This document shows, piece by piece, positions 35,552 through 45,638 of a DNA stretch of 64,000 nt (within the stretch, counting starts at the first letter, position 1; each line of letters begins with the position of its first letter). Where the stretch lies: contig CAZSXR010000001.1 of NCBI GenBank assembly GCA_964611335.1, positions 1 through 64,000 of the forward strand. Direction: 5' to 3'. The DNA comes from BOG-1112 sp964611335. Lineage in GTDB: Bacteria > Bdellovibrionota_B > Oligoflexia > Oligoflexales > Bog-1112. Under the pieces are notes generated by a model, which was given only the letters and a program-made list of their open reading frames with translations, was not told where the DNA came from and searched no databases. Position numbers and translations under genes: made by a program.

Positions 35552-35932
35552 ATGGCAACACTAACAAAAGATCAAGTTATTAGTTACTTAAAAGACCTAA
35601 CGCTTTTGGAAGCGGCTGAGTTAGTTAAGGATTTGGAAGAAACCTTTGGTGTAAGTGCCGCGGCACCTGTTGCAGTTGCAGCAGTCGGTGGTGGCAGTGC
35701 AGCAGCAGCTGCTGAAGAAAAAACAGAATTTACTGTTGTTCTTAAGTCAGCTGGCGACAAGAAAATCAATGTTATTAAAGAAGTTCGAGCTGTAACAGGT
35801 TTGGGTCTTAAAGAAGCAAAAGATCTTGTTGAAGGTGCACCAAAAGAAGTTAAAGCTGGCGTTAGCAAAGATGAAGCAGCGAAAATCAAGGCTGCTTTGG
35901 AAAAAGAAGGCGCGACAGTCGAAGTTAAGTAA
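35552..35932 (+). CDS. rplL: Ribosomal protein L7/L12
   Basis: A 126-aa stalk protein. It has an N-terminal dimer domain, an Ala-rich hinge (about 37-53) and the factor-binding C-terminal domain (GLGLKEAKDLVEGAPK). I chose ATG 35552 with GGAGG five bases upstream. Confidence 0.97.
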   Translation: MATLTKDQVISYLKDLTLLEAAELVKDLEETFGVSAAAPVAVAAVGGGSAAAAAEEKTEFTVVLKSAGDKKINVIKEVRAVTGLGLKEAKDLVEGAPKEVKAGVSKDEAAKIKAALEKEGATVEVK

Positions 35933-35995
35933 ATTACTGTTCTTCGTATAGAATTGTACAGCAAAGCGACTTTCATTTAGTGGAACTCGTTTAAG

Positions 35996-36041
35996 ACATG
36001 AGACAGCAAGTCCAGTGCTGGAGGACGGAGTTGTCTCATGT
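35996..36041 (+). promoter_or_regulatory. Strong hairpin between rplL and rpoB
   Basis: ACATGAGACA (35996-36005) pairs perfectly with TGTCTCATGT (36032-36041), and GTCC/GGAC can pair inside. In Escherichia coli the same gap carries an attenuator and an RNase III site that separate ribosomal-protein from polymerase mRNA. No U-run follows here, so an RNA-processing site is the better reading. A small frame that begins inside the stem at 35998 is not convincing as a gene. Confidence 0.55.
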
Positions 36042-36148
36042 TAATTTCTTTGAAGGTCCTTTTCGAGTACAAACCAGTCTGGCAAAATCAATAAATCCAG
36101 TTGCAAACGGGCTACTGGATATACCTCATTCTTATAAGGGAGCTTGCG

Positions 36149-39100
36149 ATGACCTCATTGGCCGCTTTGTTCACGCGACCTCGGAAGAGTTATCAGAAAA
36201 TAAAACCGGCAATTGAGCATCCTTACCTGATTGAAATTCAGCAAAGGAGCTATGAGAAGTTTCTACAAAAAGACGTAGAGCCTCATAAGCGTGAGAATAT
36301 CGGTTTACAGGCTGTTTTCAATTCCGTGTTTCCTGTGAAAGATTTTGCAGAGACAGCTCGAGTTGAGTTTGTGAGTTATTCTTTCGAAGAGCCAAAGTAT
36401 ACGGTGAGCGAATGTCGTCAAAGAGGCATGAGCTATGCTGCTCCTTTCAAAGTTATCATACGACTCGTCATCTGGGATGCTGATAAGGAAGCGAGTGTAC
36501 GTACCGTAAGAGATGTAAAAGAGCAAGAAGTCTATTTTGGTGAAATCCCATTAATGACAGAGAACGGTACCTTCATCATTAATGGTACTGAGCGAGTTGT
36601 TGTATCTCAGCTACACAGATCTGCAGGTGTGTTTTTTGACCACGATAAGGGAAAAAATTCCTCGACAGGTAAAATCCTCTATACAGCCCGAGTCATACCT
36701 TATCGCGGGAGTTGGATTGATTTTGAATTCGACATCAAGGATATCCTTTTTGTTCGTATAGATCGTCGACGTAAAATGCATGCGACGATTCTTCTTAAAG
36801 CTCTCGGTTATACTGAAGAAGAGCTTCTAAATCATTTCTATAGAAAAGAAACAATTTCCATAGACGAGAAGGGTTCCTTCCGTGTTGAGATGGATTTTAA
36901 AGTCCTACGTGGACAACGTGCAAGTCATGACATTATTGATGAAAAAACAGGTAAGGTCTTCGTTAAGAAAAATAGAAGAATCTCTGTGGGTGCTGTTCGG
37001 CAGATGGAAGCTGCTGGGCTCAAATATCAATATGTAAACGATGACTTCTTGCTTGGAAAAGTTCTTGCTCAAAATATCGTAGATTCTCATGGGACCGTTG
37101 TAGTTCCAGTTAACTCAGAAATTAGCAAAGAAGATGTTGAAAAGATTATTAAAGCCAACATCAAAGAATTTCATATCTTATTTATCGATGGAATCAACGT
37201 CGACAGCTCTTTTAGAGATACTCTTCTGAGTGATCGTGTAGAGACGAGAGAAGAGGCTCTTCTAGAGATTTATAGAAGATTGCGTCCAGGTGATCCTCCG
37301 ACTTTGGAACCAGCTGAAGCTTTATTGAATAATCTGTTCTTTAATCATGATCGTTACGATTTGAGTGCAGTTGGTCGTTTAAAGCTCAACGAGCGATTGG
37401 GTTCTGATGAACCGTTGGAACAGCGAACCTTGACCAAGAAAGATATTCTTGGTGCGATTGAATACCTTCTTAAGTTGAAAACGGGTCAAGGCGAAATAGA
37501 CGATATCGATCACTTGGGTAATCGACGTGTTCGTGCTGTAGGTGAATTGCTAGAGAACCAGTACAGAATCGGCTTGCTTCGTATTGAACGCGCTATTCGT
37601 GAAAGACTTCAGTTACAGGATGTTGACACTTTATTACCTCATGACCTGATCAATAACAAACCCGCATCTGCTGTGGTTAAAGAGTTTTTTGGTAGCTCTC
37701 AGTTAAGTCAGTTTATGGATCAGACAAATCCTCTTTCCGAAGTGACTCATAAGCGTCGTTTATCTGCGCTTGGACCAGGCGGTTTGAGTCGTGAGAGAGC
37801 TGGTTTTGAGGTGAGAGACGTTCACGCCACTCACTACGGACGTATTTGTCCGGTTGAAACACCCGAAGGTCCAAACATTGGTTTGATCTCTTCTCTTGCT
37901 TCTTATGCTCGAGTTAATGAATTTGGTTTTATTGAGACTCCCTACCGTATAATCGGTGGTGAAAAAGATGGTAGCGTTAAGTATTTGACTGCTTCTGAGG
38001 AGCATACAGACCACGTTATCGTTCAAGCGAGTGATGCTGCACGTGTTGGTTTAACAGACAATGATTTTGTAAGTGTACGTAGACGTGGTGAGCCGGAAAT
38101 CGCTTCTGGTGATGAAGTAGATATGGGCGATGTATCGACTACGCAGCTTGTCTCTGTTGCAGCAAACCTTATTCCATTCTTACAGAATGACGATGCGAAC
38201 AGAGCGTTGATGGGTTCAAACATGATGCGTCAGGCAGTACCTCTTATAAAGACAAGCGCGCCGCTTGTAGGTACTGGGATGGAAAAAACAGTTGCACGTG
38301 ATTCAGGGGCTTCCGTTGTTGTTAAAAGAGATGGAATTGTCGCTTCTGTTGATGCTGAACGTATTGTTGTGAAAGTTGATAGAGAAGAAGGCGACTCTTT
38401 GACCGAAGTGGGAACTGACGTTGATATTTTCTCTCTTAAAAAATACACCCGTTCAAATCTCGATACGTGTATTAACCAGAAACCCATTGTTAAAGTGGGA
38501 GAACGTGTAAAGAAATCCGATATTATTGCGGATGGTTTTGCAACGGAAATGGGTGAATTGGCATTAGGTCAGAACGTGACTGTAGCATTCATGCCTTGGA
38601 ATGGTTACAACTTTGAAGACTCCATTTTGATTTCTGAGCGTGTTGTAAAAGAGGATCTTTATACATCAGTCCATATTCAAGAGTTTGAGTGTATTTCTCG
38701 TGATACGAAACTTGGTCAGGAAGAAATTACTGGTGATATTCCAAACGTTGGTGAGGAAGCACTTGCCAATCTTGATGAAGCCGGAATTATTCGTATTGGT
38801 GCAGAAGTAAAACCTGGAGATATTCTTGTTGGTAAAATTACTCCCAAAGGTGAGACACAACTTAGTCCCGAAGAGAAATTACTGAGAGCTATTTTTGGTG
38901 AAAAAGCTGGAGATGTTCGGGATACCTCTCTTCGTGTTCCTCCCGGTGTTGAGGGTACTGTTATCGGATGTAAGGTATTTTCTCGCGAAGGTGCAGAAAA
39001 GGATGTTCGAAGTCGCCAGATCGAGGAGACTGAAGCAGCGAAAATTCGTAAAGATGAGCGGGATACTATTAATATTATCAAAGCTTCTGCTCTTAGGAAG

Positions 39101-40300
39101 ATTCTCAATATCTCTGAGGGAACGAAATTAGCTCGTGATCTTAAGGATAAAGATGGGAATGTTCTCCTACAAAAAGGCGCTTCTTTAACAGAGGCTTCAT
39201 TGGATAGTGTTAATTATCTAAATTGGTTTGAACTCTCTCTTGTAAGCGCAGAAGCAGGTAAGTTGCTTGCAAAAATTCTCGTGAATTTGAAAGAGAAGAT
39301 CAGTCAGGTGAAGAGTATTACAGACCTCCAGTTGAAAAAGCTGAGCAAGGGCGATGAACTTCCTCCTGGCGTTATTAAGATGGTTAAAATCTATGTTGCC
39401 ATTAAGCGTAAGTTACGTGTTGGTGACAAGATGGCGGGACGACACGGAAATAAAGGTGTTATTTCGCGCATACTTCCAGAACAGGACATGCCATTCACAG
39501 CAGATGGTGTACCGGTAGATTTGGTTTTGAATCCACTCGGTGTTCCTTCTCGTATGAACGTAGGTCAGATTTTAGAGACACACTTGGGATGGGCTGCAAG
39601 GCATCTGGGTGCTAAATTAAATAGAATGATCGAAGAATCTTTTAACCGTCAAGAACTTGAGAAAATGGTTTTGAAGGTTTGGGATTCAGAAGATGTGAAA
39701 ATCGAAGTGCAGAATTTTATAAAATCTTGCACGGATGATGAATTTAAGGATTTCATCCGTAAATACAAAGAAGGTATTTACGTTGCAAATCCTGTCTTTG
39801 ATGGTGCGACTGAAACTGAAATTGAAAATGCCCTTGAGCTTGCTGGAGTTGAAAAAACTGGTCAGACAGAGCTATATGATGGGTTAACAGGCGAGAAATT
39901 TCACAATAAGGTGACAGTGGGCGTCATGTACATGATGAAGCTGCACCATCTTGTTGATGAGAAGATTCACGCACGTTCTATTGGTCCTTACTCACTTGTA
40001 ACTCAACAGCCACTTGGTGGAAAAGCACAGTTTGGTGGTCAGAGATTGGGAGAGATGGAGGTTTGGGCAATGGAAGCTTACGGTGCAGCCTATACTCTTC
40101 AAGAAATGCTCACTGTTAAGTCGGATGATGTCACTGGCCGTACAAGAATGTATGAGTCCATTGTGAAAGGGGCTAACATGACGGCTCCAGGTTTACCTGA
40201 GAGCTTCAACGTTTTAATTAAGGAATTGCAGAGTCTTGCGCTAGATGTCAATCTTCTGAAGGAAGATGGACAGGTGTTTGTGCCCGAGAGTTTTAATTGA
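36149..40300 (+). CDS. rpoB: RNA polymerase beta subunit
   Basis: A 1383-aa beta subunit. Landmarks are GRICPVETPEGPNIGL in the fork region, the GDKMAGRHGNKGVIS block and the C-terminal HLVDEKIHARSIGPYSL clamp segment. The rifampicin-pocket region (around SQLSQFMDQTNPLSEVTHKRRLSALGPGG, given here as two adjacent blocks) looks sensitive-type. I chose ATG 36149 with AAGGGA seven bases upstream; an upstream frame from 36101 has no ribosome-binding site. Confidence 0.98.
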   Translation: MTSLAALFTRPRKSYQKIKPAIEHPYLIEIQQRSYEKFLQKDVEPHKRENIGLQAVFNSVFPVKDFAETARVEFVSYSFEEPKYTVSECRQRGMSYAAPFKVIIRLVIWDADKEASVRTVRDVKEQEVYFGEIPLMTENGTFIINGTERVVVSQLHRSAGVFFDHDKGKNSSTGKILYTARVIPYRGSWIDFEFDIKDILFVRIDRRRKMHATILLKALGYTEEELLNHFYRKETISIDEKGSFRVEMDFKVLRGQRASHDIIDEKTGKVFVKKNRRISVGAVRQMEAAGLKYQYVNDDFLLGKVLAQNIVDSHGTVVVPVNSEISKEDVEKIIKANIKEFHILFIDGINVDSSFRDTLLSDRVETREEALLEIYRRLRPGDPPTLEPAEALLNNLFFNHDRYDLSAVGRLKLNERLGSDEPLEQRTLTKKDILGAIEYLLKLKTGQGEIDDIDHLGNRRVRAVGELLENQYRIGLLRIERAIRERLQLQDVDTLLPHDLINNKPASAVVKEFFGSSQLSQFMDQTNPLSEVTHKRRLSALGPGGLSRERAGFEVRDVHATHYGRICPVETPEGPNIGLISSLASYARVNEFGFIETPYRIIGGEKDGSVKYLTASEEHTDHVIVQASDAARVGLTDNDFVSVRRRGEPEIASGDEVDMGDVSTTQLVSVAANLIPFLQNDDANRALMGSNMMRQAVPLIKTSAPLVGTGMEKTVARDSGASVVVKRDGIVASVDAERIVVKVDREEGDSLTEVGTDVDIFSLKKYTRSNLDTCINQKPIVKVGERVKKSDIIADGFATEMGELALGQNVTVAFMPWNGYNFEDSILISERVVKEDLYTSVHIQEFECISRDTKLGQEEITGDIPNVGEEALANLDEAGIIRIGAEVKPGDILVGKITPKGETQLSPEEKLLRAIFGEKAGDVRDTSLRVPPGVEGTVIGCKVFSREGAEKDVRSRQIEETEAAKIRKDERDTINIIKASALRKILNISEGTKLARDLKDKDGNVLLQKGASLTEASLDSVNYLNWFELSLVSAEAGKLLAKILVNLKEKISQVKSITDLQLKKLSKGDELPPGVIKMVKIYVAIKRKLRVGDKMAGRHGNKGVISRILPEQDMPFTADGVPVDLVLNPLGVPSRMNVGQILETHLGWAARHLGAKLNRMIEESFNRQELEKMVLKVWDSEDVKIEVQNFIKSCTDDEFKDFIRKYKEGIYVANPVFDGATETEIENALELAGVEKTGQTELYDGLTGEKFHNKVTVGVMYMMKLHHLVDEKIHARSIGPYSLVTQQPLGGKAQFGGQRLGEMEVWAMEAYGAAYTLQEMLTVKSDDVTGRTRMYESIVKGANMTAPGLPESFNVLIKELQSLALDVNLLKEDGQVFVPESFN

Positions 40301-40351
40301 AAACCGTTACAAACATTGATTAGCGTTGAACTAATCCCTTAGGAGACTGGT

Positions 40352-43300
40352 TTGAACGACCTATTAAATTTTTTTGAAAAACCATCTGATTCTTTGAGTT
40401 TTTGTGCTGTACGCATTTCTCTTGCGTCTCCGGAAAAGATCCGTAGTTGGTCTTATGGAGAAGTTAAAAAACCTGAGACTATAAATTATCGTACCTTCAA
40501 ACCGGAACGAGACGGTCTTTTTTGTGCGAAAATTTTTGGTCCAGTAAGAGACTATGAGTGCATATGCGGTAAATACAAGCGTATGAAGCATAGAGGAATT
40601 GTTTGCGACAAATGTGGTGTGGAAGTTATTCACTCACGTGTTCGTCGAGAACGATTAGGGCACATTAATTTAGCGGCACCTGTTGCACATATTTGGTTTT
40701 TGAAGTCATTGCCTTCAAGAATCGGTGCAATTTTGGATATTACACTTAAAGATATTGAACGTATTCTTTACAGTGAGTCTTATGTTGTTCTTGATCCAGG
40801 AGATGAGGCTGTAACAAGCTTCCATAAGGGTTTAGTTCTTAGCGAAGAAGAATATGATGAAAGTTTAGCTAAATTCGGAAACGGTGCTTTCCGTGTGGGT
40901 GTTGGTGCCGAAGCTATACTTGAGCTACTTCAAGCTATAGATGTTGAGACCTTAGCGAGCGAATTGAGGAAGGGTTTCACAGAAGCGACATCCGAAGCAG
41001 TTCGTAAAAAATTGCAAAAACGCTTGAAAGTGATTGAGGCTTTTAATACCCGTGATGAACATGGAAATTTCATGGCAAAACCTGAGTGGATGATGCTCAG
41101 TGTTATTCCAGTTCAACCACCTGATTTGCGTCCTCTTGTTCCACTCGATGGTGGACGATTTGCTACGTCGGATCTTAACGATCTTTACCGACGTGTTATT
41201 AATAGAAATAATCGTCTTCTTCGTTTGATTGAGCTTAATGCTCCTGACATCATTGTGCGCAATGAAAAACGAATGTTGCAAGAATCTGTTGACGCTCTTT
41301 TTGACAATGGTCGAAGAGGTAAAGTCTTTACAGGACCTAACAAACGTCCTTTGCGTTCTCTTTCTGATTTTCTTAAAGGAAAGCAAGGTCGTTTTCGTCA
41401 AAACCTTTTGGGTAAACGCGTTGACTATTCAGGACGTTCCGTTATCGTTGTGGGTCCTGATCTGCGTTTGCATCAAGCAGGCCTCCCTAAAAAAATGGCT
41501 ATTGAGTTATTCAAGCCGTTTCTTTATTGCAAACTTGAAGAGCACGGAATTGTTTCTACGATTAAAAGTGCAAAGAAGTTAGTAGAAAAAGAACATCCAG
41601 AAGTTTGGGATATTCTAGAAGAAGTAACGAAAGAACATCCTATTCTTTTGAACCGAGCCCCAACTCTTCACCGTTTGGGTATTCAAGCTTTTGAACCCGT
41701 ATTGATTGAAGGTAAAGCTATACGATTGCATCCGTTGGTTTGTTTTGCTTTCAATGCAGACTTTGACGGTGACCAGATGGCTGTCCACTTGCCGCTTTCC
41801 ATTGAAGCTCAAATGGAAGCGCGAGTTCTTATGATGTCTACAAATAACATTTTGAGTCCTGCTTCAGGTTCACCTGTTATTGTTCCATCACAGGATATAG
41901 TTCTCGGAGTTTATTATATGACTCGTGAGAATTTACTGGATATTGGCGCAGGTCATATATTCAGTAGTTTGGAAGAAGCTCGTGCAGCTTATGACCATGG
42001 TGAAGTAGGCTTACAAGCTCCTGTACAAGTACGTTTAAAAGGTAGACTGATTAAAACAACCGTTGGACGTGCTCTGCTTTCAGACATGATTCCTTCGAAG
42101 ATACCTTTTGACTACTACAATAAAATTATCGGTAAAAAAGAACTCGCTGACCTTGTAGATGTTTGTTTCAGGCTTTGTGGTCCTAAGCGAACAGTATTGA
42201 TGGCAGATGCTCTGCGTACTATTGGTTATACTTATTCCACCCGAGCAGGTCTTTCCATTGCCATTGGGGATATGATTATTCCTGGAGAGAAGAAACGCCT
42301 TCTTAAAGATGCGGAAGATGAAGTTAAGAAGATCAAAGAACAGTATTCAGAAGGTCTTCTTACTGAGGGTGAGCGATACAACAAGGTAGTTGATATTTGG
42401 GCGAACGTGACCGAGCAGATCGCGGAGTCTATGTTTAGCAATATTGCTCAAGTTGAGATTACAGATAGGGATGGAACGGTTAAGAAAGTTCCTTCCACAA
42501 ATAGCGTGTTTATGATGGCTGATTCTGGGGCTCGTGGATCTGCGCAGCAGATTCGTCAGCTTGCAGGTATGCGTGGTTTGATGTCACGTCCTTCTGGTGA
42601 AATTATTGAAACGCCTATTACTGCTAACTTCCGTGAGGGTCTTACGGTATTACAGTATTTTACGTCTACCCACGGTGCACGTAAGGGGTTGGCAGATACA
42701 GCTTTGAAAACTGCTAGTTCAGGGTATTTGACTCGAAGGCTTGTGGACGTCGCACAGGACGCGATTATCACGGAAATAGATTGTGGGATCGATAAGGGTG
42801 TGAAGGTCACACACGTTCGTGAAGGTGCTGAGATTAGAGTTAATCTTATTGAGCGTATACTTGGTCGAACCATCACAGGTGGAGATGTTCTTGATCCACG
42901 AACAGGAGCTGTTCTCGTTCCAAATGGTACGGTTCTTGCTGAAGAGGATTGTGAGAAGATTCATGAAGCTGGTTTCGAAGAGGTTGAAATTCGAAACTTG
43001 CTTGCATGTTTGTCGAAAAGAGGCGTTTGTGCAAAGTGCTACGGGCGTGATCTTTCTTCAGGAAATATCGTCGATGTGGGTGAAGCTGTTGGTGTTATTG
43101 CGGCACAATCCATTGGTGAACCTGGAACACAGCTTACCATGCGTACTTTCCACTTTGGGGGTACCGCAACACACAAGGTAGAGACGAGTACTATTGAAAG
43201 CCGGTTTACAGGTGTTGTGAAGTTCAAGAATATTCGTTGTCTTAAAAATAGAGAAAATAAATTGATTGTTCTCTCACGTAACGGAGAGATTCAAGTTGTA

Positions 43301-44530
43301 GATGATTCAGGAAGAACAAAGGATAGCTATCCTATAGTATACGGTGCAACTCTCTTCGTAGAAGACGGAATGAGGTTGTCTGCAGGGGATAGAATTGGCG
43401 AATGGGATCCTTTCTCTGTTCCGATTATTTCGGAAGTTAAGGGACAAGTTCGTTACCTTGAGTTAGTTGAAGGCAGATCTCTTGAGGAAAAAGTTGACGA
43501 TGTCACATTCCTTATCCGTAAAGTTGTTATCGAATCGAAGGGTGAATCTTTAAAACCTGCGATCGAACTCATAGACAAGAACGGGACCGTTGTCCTTTCA
43601 GAAAGTGGTAAGGCTGCTTATTCTCTTCCTATCGGATGTATTGTTAATGTAGACGAAGGAATGGAAACAGAGCCTGGTGATATTCTCGCGAGAATTCCGC
43701 GTGAAGCCACGAAGACCAAAGATATCACAGGGGGTCTTCCAAGGGTTGCTGAGTTGTTTGAGGCTCGTAAGCCAAAAGAAGCCTCTATTATGGCAGAAGC
43801 TGATGGAACCATCTCTTATGGAGAGGATACAAAGGGTAAACGCAAGGTTGTCATTACAGCTTCTGATGGGACTACCAAAGAGTATCTCATTCCTAAAGGT
43901 CGTCACGTTCTCGTAAGCGAGGGTGATTACTTGAGGAAGGGTGAAGCTTTGGTTGATGGGCAACCAAACCCTCATGATATCCTAAGGGTCATGGGTGTTG
44001 AGGCTCTTGCTGAGTATCTTGTGAATGAAATCCAAAGTGTTTACCGTCTTCAAGGTGTACGCATCAACGATAAGCATATCGAGATTATCATTCGACAGAT
44101 GTTGCGTAGGGTCATGATTGTTGAATCTGGGGACTCTCGCTATTTACCACAAGAGACTGTAGCGAAGATGGAAGTCTCTGATCACAACGAAAAACTGGTT
44201 CAAGAAGGCTTACGGCCTGCTGTTTGGGAGCCAGTGTTGCTTGGTATAACCAAGGCGTCTTTGACGACAGAAAGTTTCATCTCTGCGGCATCTTTCCAAG
44301 AAACAACGAAAGTCTTGACGCAAGCAGCAATCTCCAGCAAGGTGGATAACCTTCGGGGATTAAAAGAAAATGTAATTATGGGACGACTTATACCAGCGGG
44401 TACAGGAAGTGATCTTTATAGAGACTTAACGGCAAAAGAAGCCAATGAAGTTGAAAATGGAGGTACACCAAGTACTAAGACTGGGGGGCGGAAGGCTATG
44501 CCTGTACCCGATTTAGCAAGTAATGTTTAA
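40352..44530 (+). CDS. rpoC: RNA polymerase beta' subunit
   Basis: A 1392-aa beta' subunit. The N-terminal zinc ribbon (CICGKYKRMKHRG, CDKCG), the catalytic NADFDGDQM loop that holds Mg2+ and the second zinc site (CLSKRGVCAKCYG) are all present. The start is TTG with AGGAG seven bases upstream. It follows rpoB by 51 bases. Confidence 0.98.
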   Translation: MNDLLNFFEKPSDSLSFCAVRISLASPEKIRSWSYGEVKKPETINYRTFKPERDGLFCAKIFGPVRDYECICGKYKRMKHRGIVCDKCGVEVIHSRVRRERLGHINLAAPVAHIWFLKSLPSRIGAILDITLKDIERILYSESYVVLDPGDEAVTSFHKGLVLSEEEYDESLAKFGNGAFRVGVGAEAILELLQAIDVETLASELRKGFTEATSEAVRKKLQKRLKVIEAFNTRDEHGNFMAKPEWMMLSVIPVQPPDLRPLVPLDGGRFATSDLNDLYRRVINRNNRLLRLIELNAPDIIVRNEKRMLQESVDALFDNGRRGKVFTGPNKRPLRSLSDFLKGKQGRFRQNLLGKRVDYSGRSVIVVGPDLRLHQAGLPKKMAIELFKPFLYCKLEEHGIVSTIKSAKKLVEKEHPEVWDILEEVTKEHPILLNRAPTLHRLGIQAFEPVLIEGKAIRLHPLVCFAFNADFDGDQMAVHLPLSIEAQMEARVLMMSTNNILSPASGSPVIVPSQDIVLGVYYMTRENLLDIGAGHIFSSLEEARAAYDHGEVGLQAPVQVRLKGRLIKTTVGRALLSDMIPSKIPFDYYNKIIGKKELADLVDVCFRLCGPKRTVLMADALRTIGYTYSTRAGLSIAIGDMIIPGEKKRLLKDAEDEVKKIKEQYSEGLLTEGERYNKVVDIWANVTEQIAESMFSNIAQVEITDRDGTVKKVPSTNSVFMMADSGARGSAQQIRQLAGMRGLMSRPSGEIIETPITANFREGLTVLQYFTSTHGARKGLADTALKTASSGYLTRRLVDVAQDAIITEIDCGIDKGVKVTHVREGAEIRVNLIERILGRTITGGDVLDPRTGAVLVPNGTVLAEEDCEKIHEAGFEEVEIRNLLACLSKRGVCAKCYGRDLSSGNIVDVGEAVGVIAAQSIGEPGTQLTMRTFHFGGTATHKVETSTIESRFTGVVKFKNIRCLKNRENKLIVLSRNGEIQVVDDSGRTKDSYPIVYGATLFVEDGMRLSAGDRIGEWDPFSVPIISEVKGQVRYLELVEGRSLEEKVDDVTFLIRKVVIESKGESLKPAIELIDKNGTVVLSESGKAAYSLPIGCIVNVDEGMETEPGDILARIPREATKTKDITGGLPRVAELFEARKPKEASIMAEADGTISYGEDTKGKRKVVITASDGTTKEYLIPKGRHVLVSEGDYLRKGEALVDGQPNPHDILRVMGVEALAEYLVNEIQSVYRLQGVRINDKHIEIIIRQMLRRVMIVESGDSRYLPQETVAKMEVSDHNEKLVQEGLRPAVWEPVLLGITKASLTTESFISAASFQETTKVLTQAAISSKVDNLRGLKENVIMGRLIPAGTGSDLYRDLTAKEANEVENGGTPSTKTGGRKAMPVPDLASNV

Positions 44531-44556
44531 CCTATTGAGTGGTAGCTGATTTTTCA

Positions 44557-44585
44557 TTGCTCGACTTCGCTAGCTTTGATAAATA
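44557..44585 (+). promoter_or_regulatory. Weak candidate promoter before rpsL
   Basis: TTGCTC (44557-44562), 17 bases, then TAAATA (44580-44585) in the 97-base gap between rpoC and rpsL. There is no clear rpoC terminator, so read-through is also likely. Confidence 0.25.
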
Positions 44586-44627
44586 GGCCTCCTGACAAAT
44601 AAAAGAAAAGGTAGAGGAATATACTCA

Positions 44628-45002
44628 ATGCCTACAATCAATCAGATGATTAAAAGAGGACGTAAGAAGCAGAGAACCGAGTCCAAAAGTCCTGCTCTAC
44701 AGAACTGTCCACAAAAAAGAGGCGTATGTTTAAGGGTTTATACAACAACGCCAAAGAAACCAAACTCCGCTTTGCGTAAAGTTGCAAGGGTTCGTTTGAC
44801 GAATGGTGTGGAAGTAACCTCTTATATCGGCGGTGAAGGACACAATCTCCAGGAGCACAGTGTGGTTCTTGTGAGAGGCGGAAGAGTTAAAGACTTACCG
44901 GGTGTTCGCTATCACATGGTCCGCGGAAGTCTTGATACTCAAGGCGTAGCGAATCGTAAGCAAAGCCGAAGTAAGTATGGAACTAAGAAACCGAAGAAGT
45001 AG
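44628..45002 (+). CDS. rpsL: Ribosomal protein S12
   Basis: A 124-aa S12. The TTTPKKPNSALRK loop and PGVRYHMVRG are conserved, with lysine at the classical streptomycin position, so no resistance change is seen. It begins the short rpsL-rpsG unit, which a terminator closes. Confidence 0.98.
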   Translation: MPTINQMIKRGRKKQRTESKSPALQNCPQKRGVCLRVYTTTPKKPNSALRKVARVRLTNGVEVTSYIGGEGHNLQEHSVVLVRGGRVKDLPGVRYHMVRGSLDTQGVANRKQSRSKYGTKKPKK

Positions 45003-45016
45003 TGGAGTAAGATTAT

Positions 45017-45505
45017 ATGTCACGTCGTAGACAAGCCATTAAAAGAACAATTCTTCCAGATCCGATGTATGGTGAGGAGATTGTGACAAAATTTATCGGT
45101 TGTATGATGGAAGATGGAAAGCGCTCTTGTGCTGAAAAAATCTTTTATGGTGCGATGGATATTATTAAAGAGAAGGGTTTCAAGTCTTTTGAAGGTTGTA
45201 ACAGTGAATTGGACGTATTCAAGGTTGCAATTGAGAACTCAAAGCCGCTTTTGGAAGTTAAATCACGCCGTGTAGGGGGGTCTAACTATCAAGTGCCTGT
45301 TGAAGTAAGACCTGAAAGGCGACAAGCTTTAGCATTTCGTTGGGTGATCGAGTTTTCTCGTAAGCGTCAAGGGAAGAGCATGATGAGCAAACTTGCGTTT
45401 GAAGTTATGGATGCAGCACAGAAAAAAGGTGCAACCATTAAAAAGCGCGAAGAAGTGCATCGTATGGCTGATGCTAATAAGGCATTTGCCCACTACCGCT
45501 GGTAA
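45017..45505 (+). CDS. rpsG: Ribosomal protein S7
   Basis: A 162-aa S7, primary 16S rRNA-binder of the small-subunit head. Conserved blocks are the MSRRRQA start, VKSRRVGGSNYQVPVEV and the C-terminal NKAFAHYRW. It follows rpsL by 14 bases. Confidence 0.98.
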   Translation: MSRRRQAIKRTILPDPMYGEEIVTKFIGCMMEDGKRSCAEKIFYGAMDIIKEKGFKSFEGCNSELDVFKVAIENSKPLLEVKSRRVGGSNYQVPVEVRPERRQALAFRWVIEFSRKRQGKSMMSKLAFEVMDAAQKKGATIKKREEVHRMADANKAFAHYRW

Positions 45506-45526
45506 GATTTCACTGTGAAGATGATG

Positions 45527-45565
45527 TCCCGTACTGAGAGTTTTCTCGGAGGTGCGGGATTTTTT
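45527..45565 (+). terminator. Terminator between rpsG and fusA
   Basis: TCCCGTAC (45527-45534) pairs with GTGCGGGA (45552-45559), with one G-U pair and an inner GAG/CTC, followed by six T. This ends the rpsLG mRNA, so fusA must have its own start or depend on read-through. Confidence 0.85.
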
Positions 45566-45638
45566 ATTTGTAGGGTTTTCTAACGGATGATGCGCCGTGG
45601 ATATTTTTGAGTGAGAGTTACACTTAAGGGCTGGGAAT

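Noticed and set aside
35998..36216. Small frame between rplL and rpoB
   Set aside because: It begins inside a perfect hairpin, runs into rpoB in another frame and has no protein-like character.
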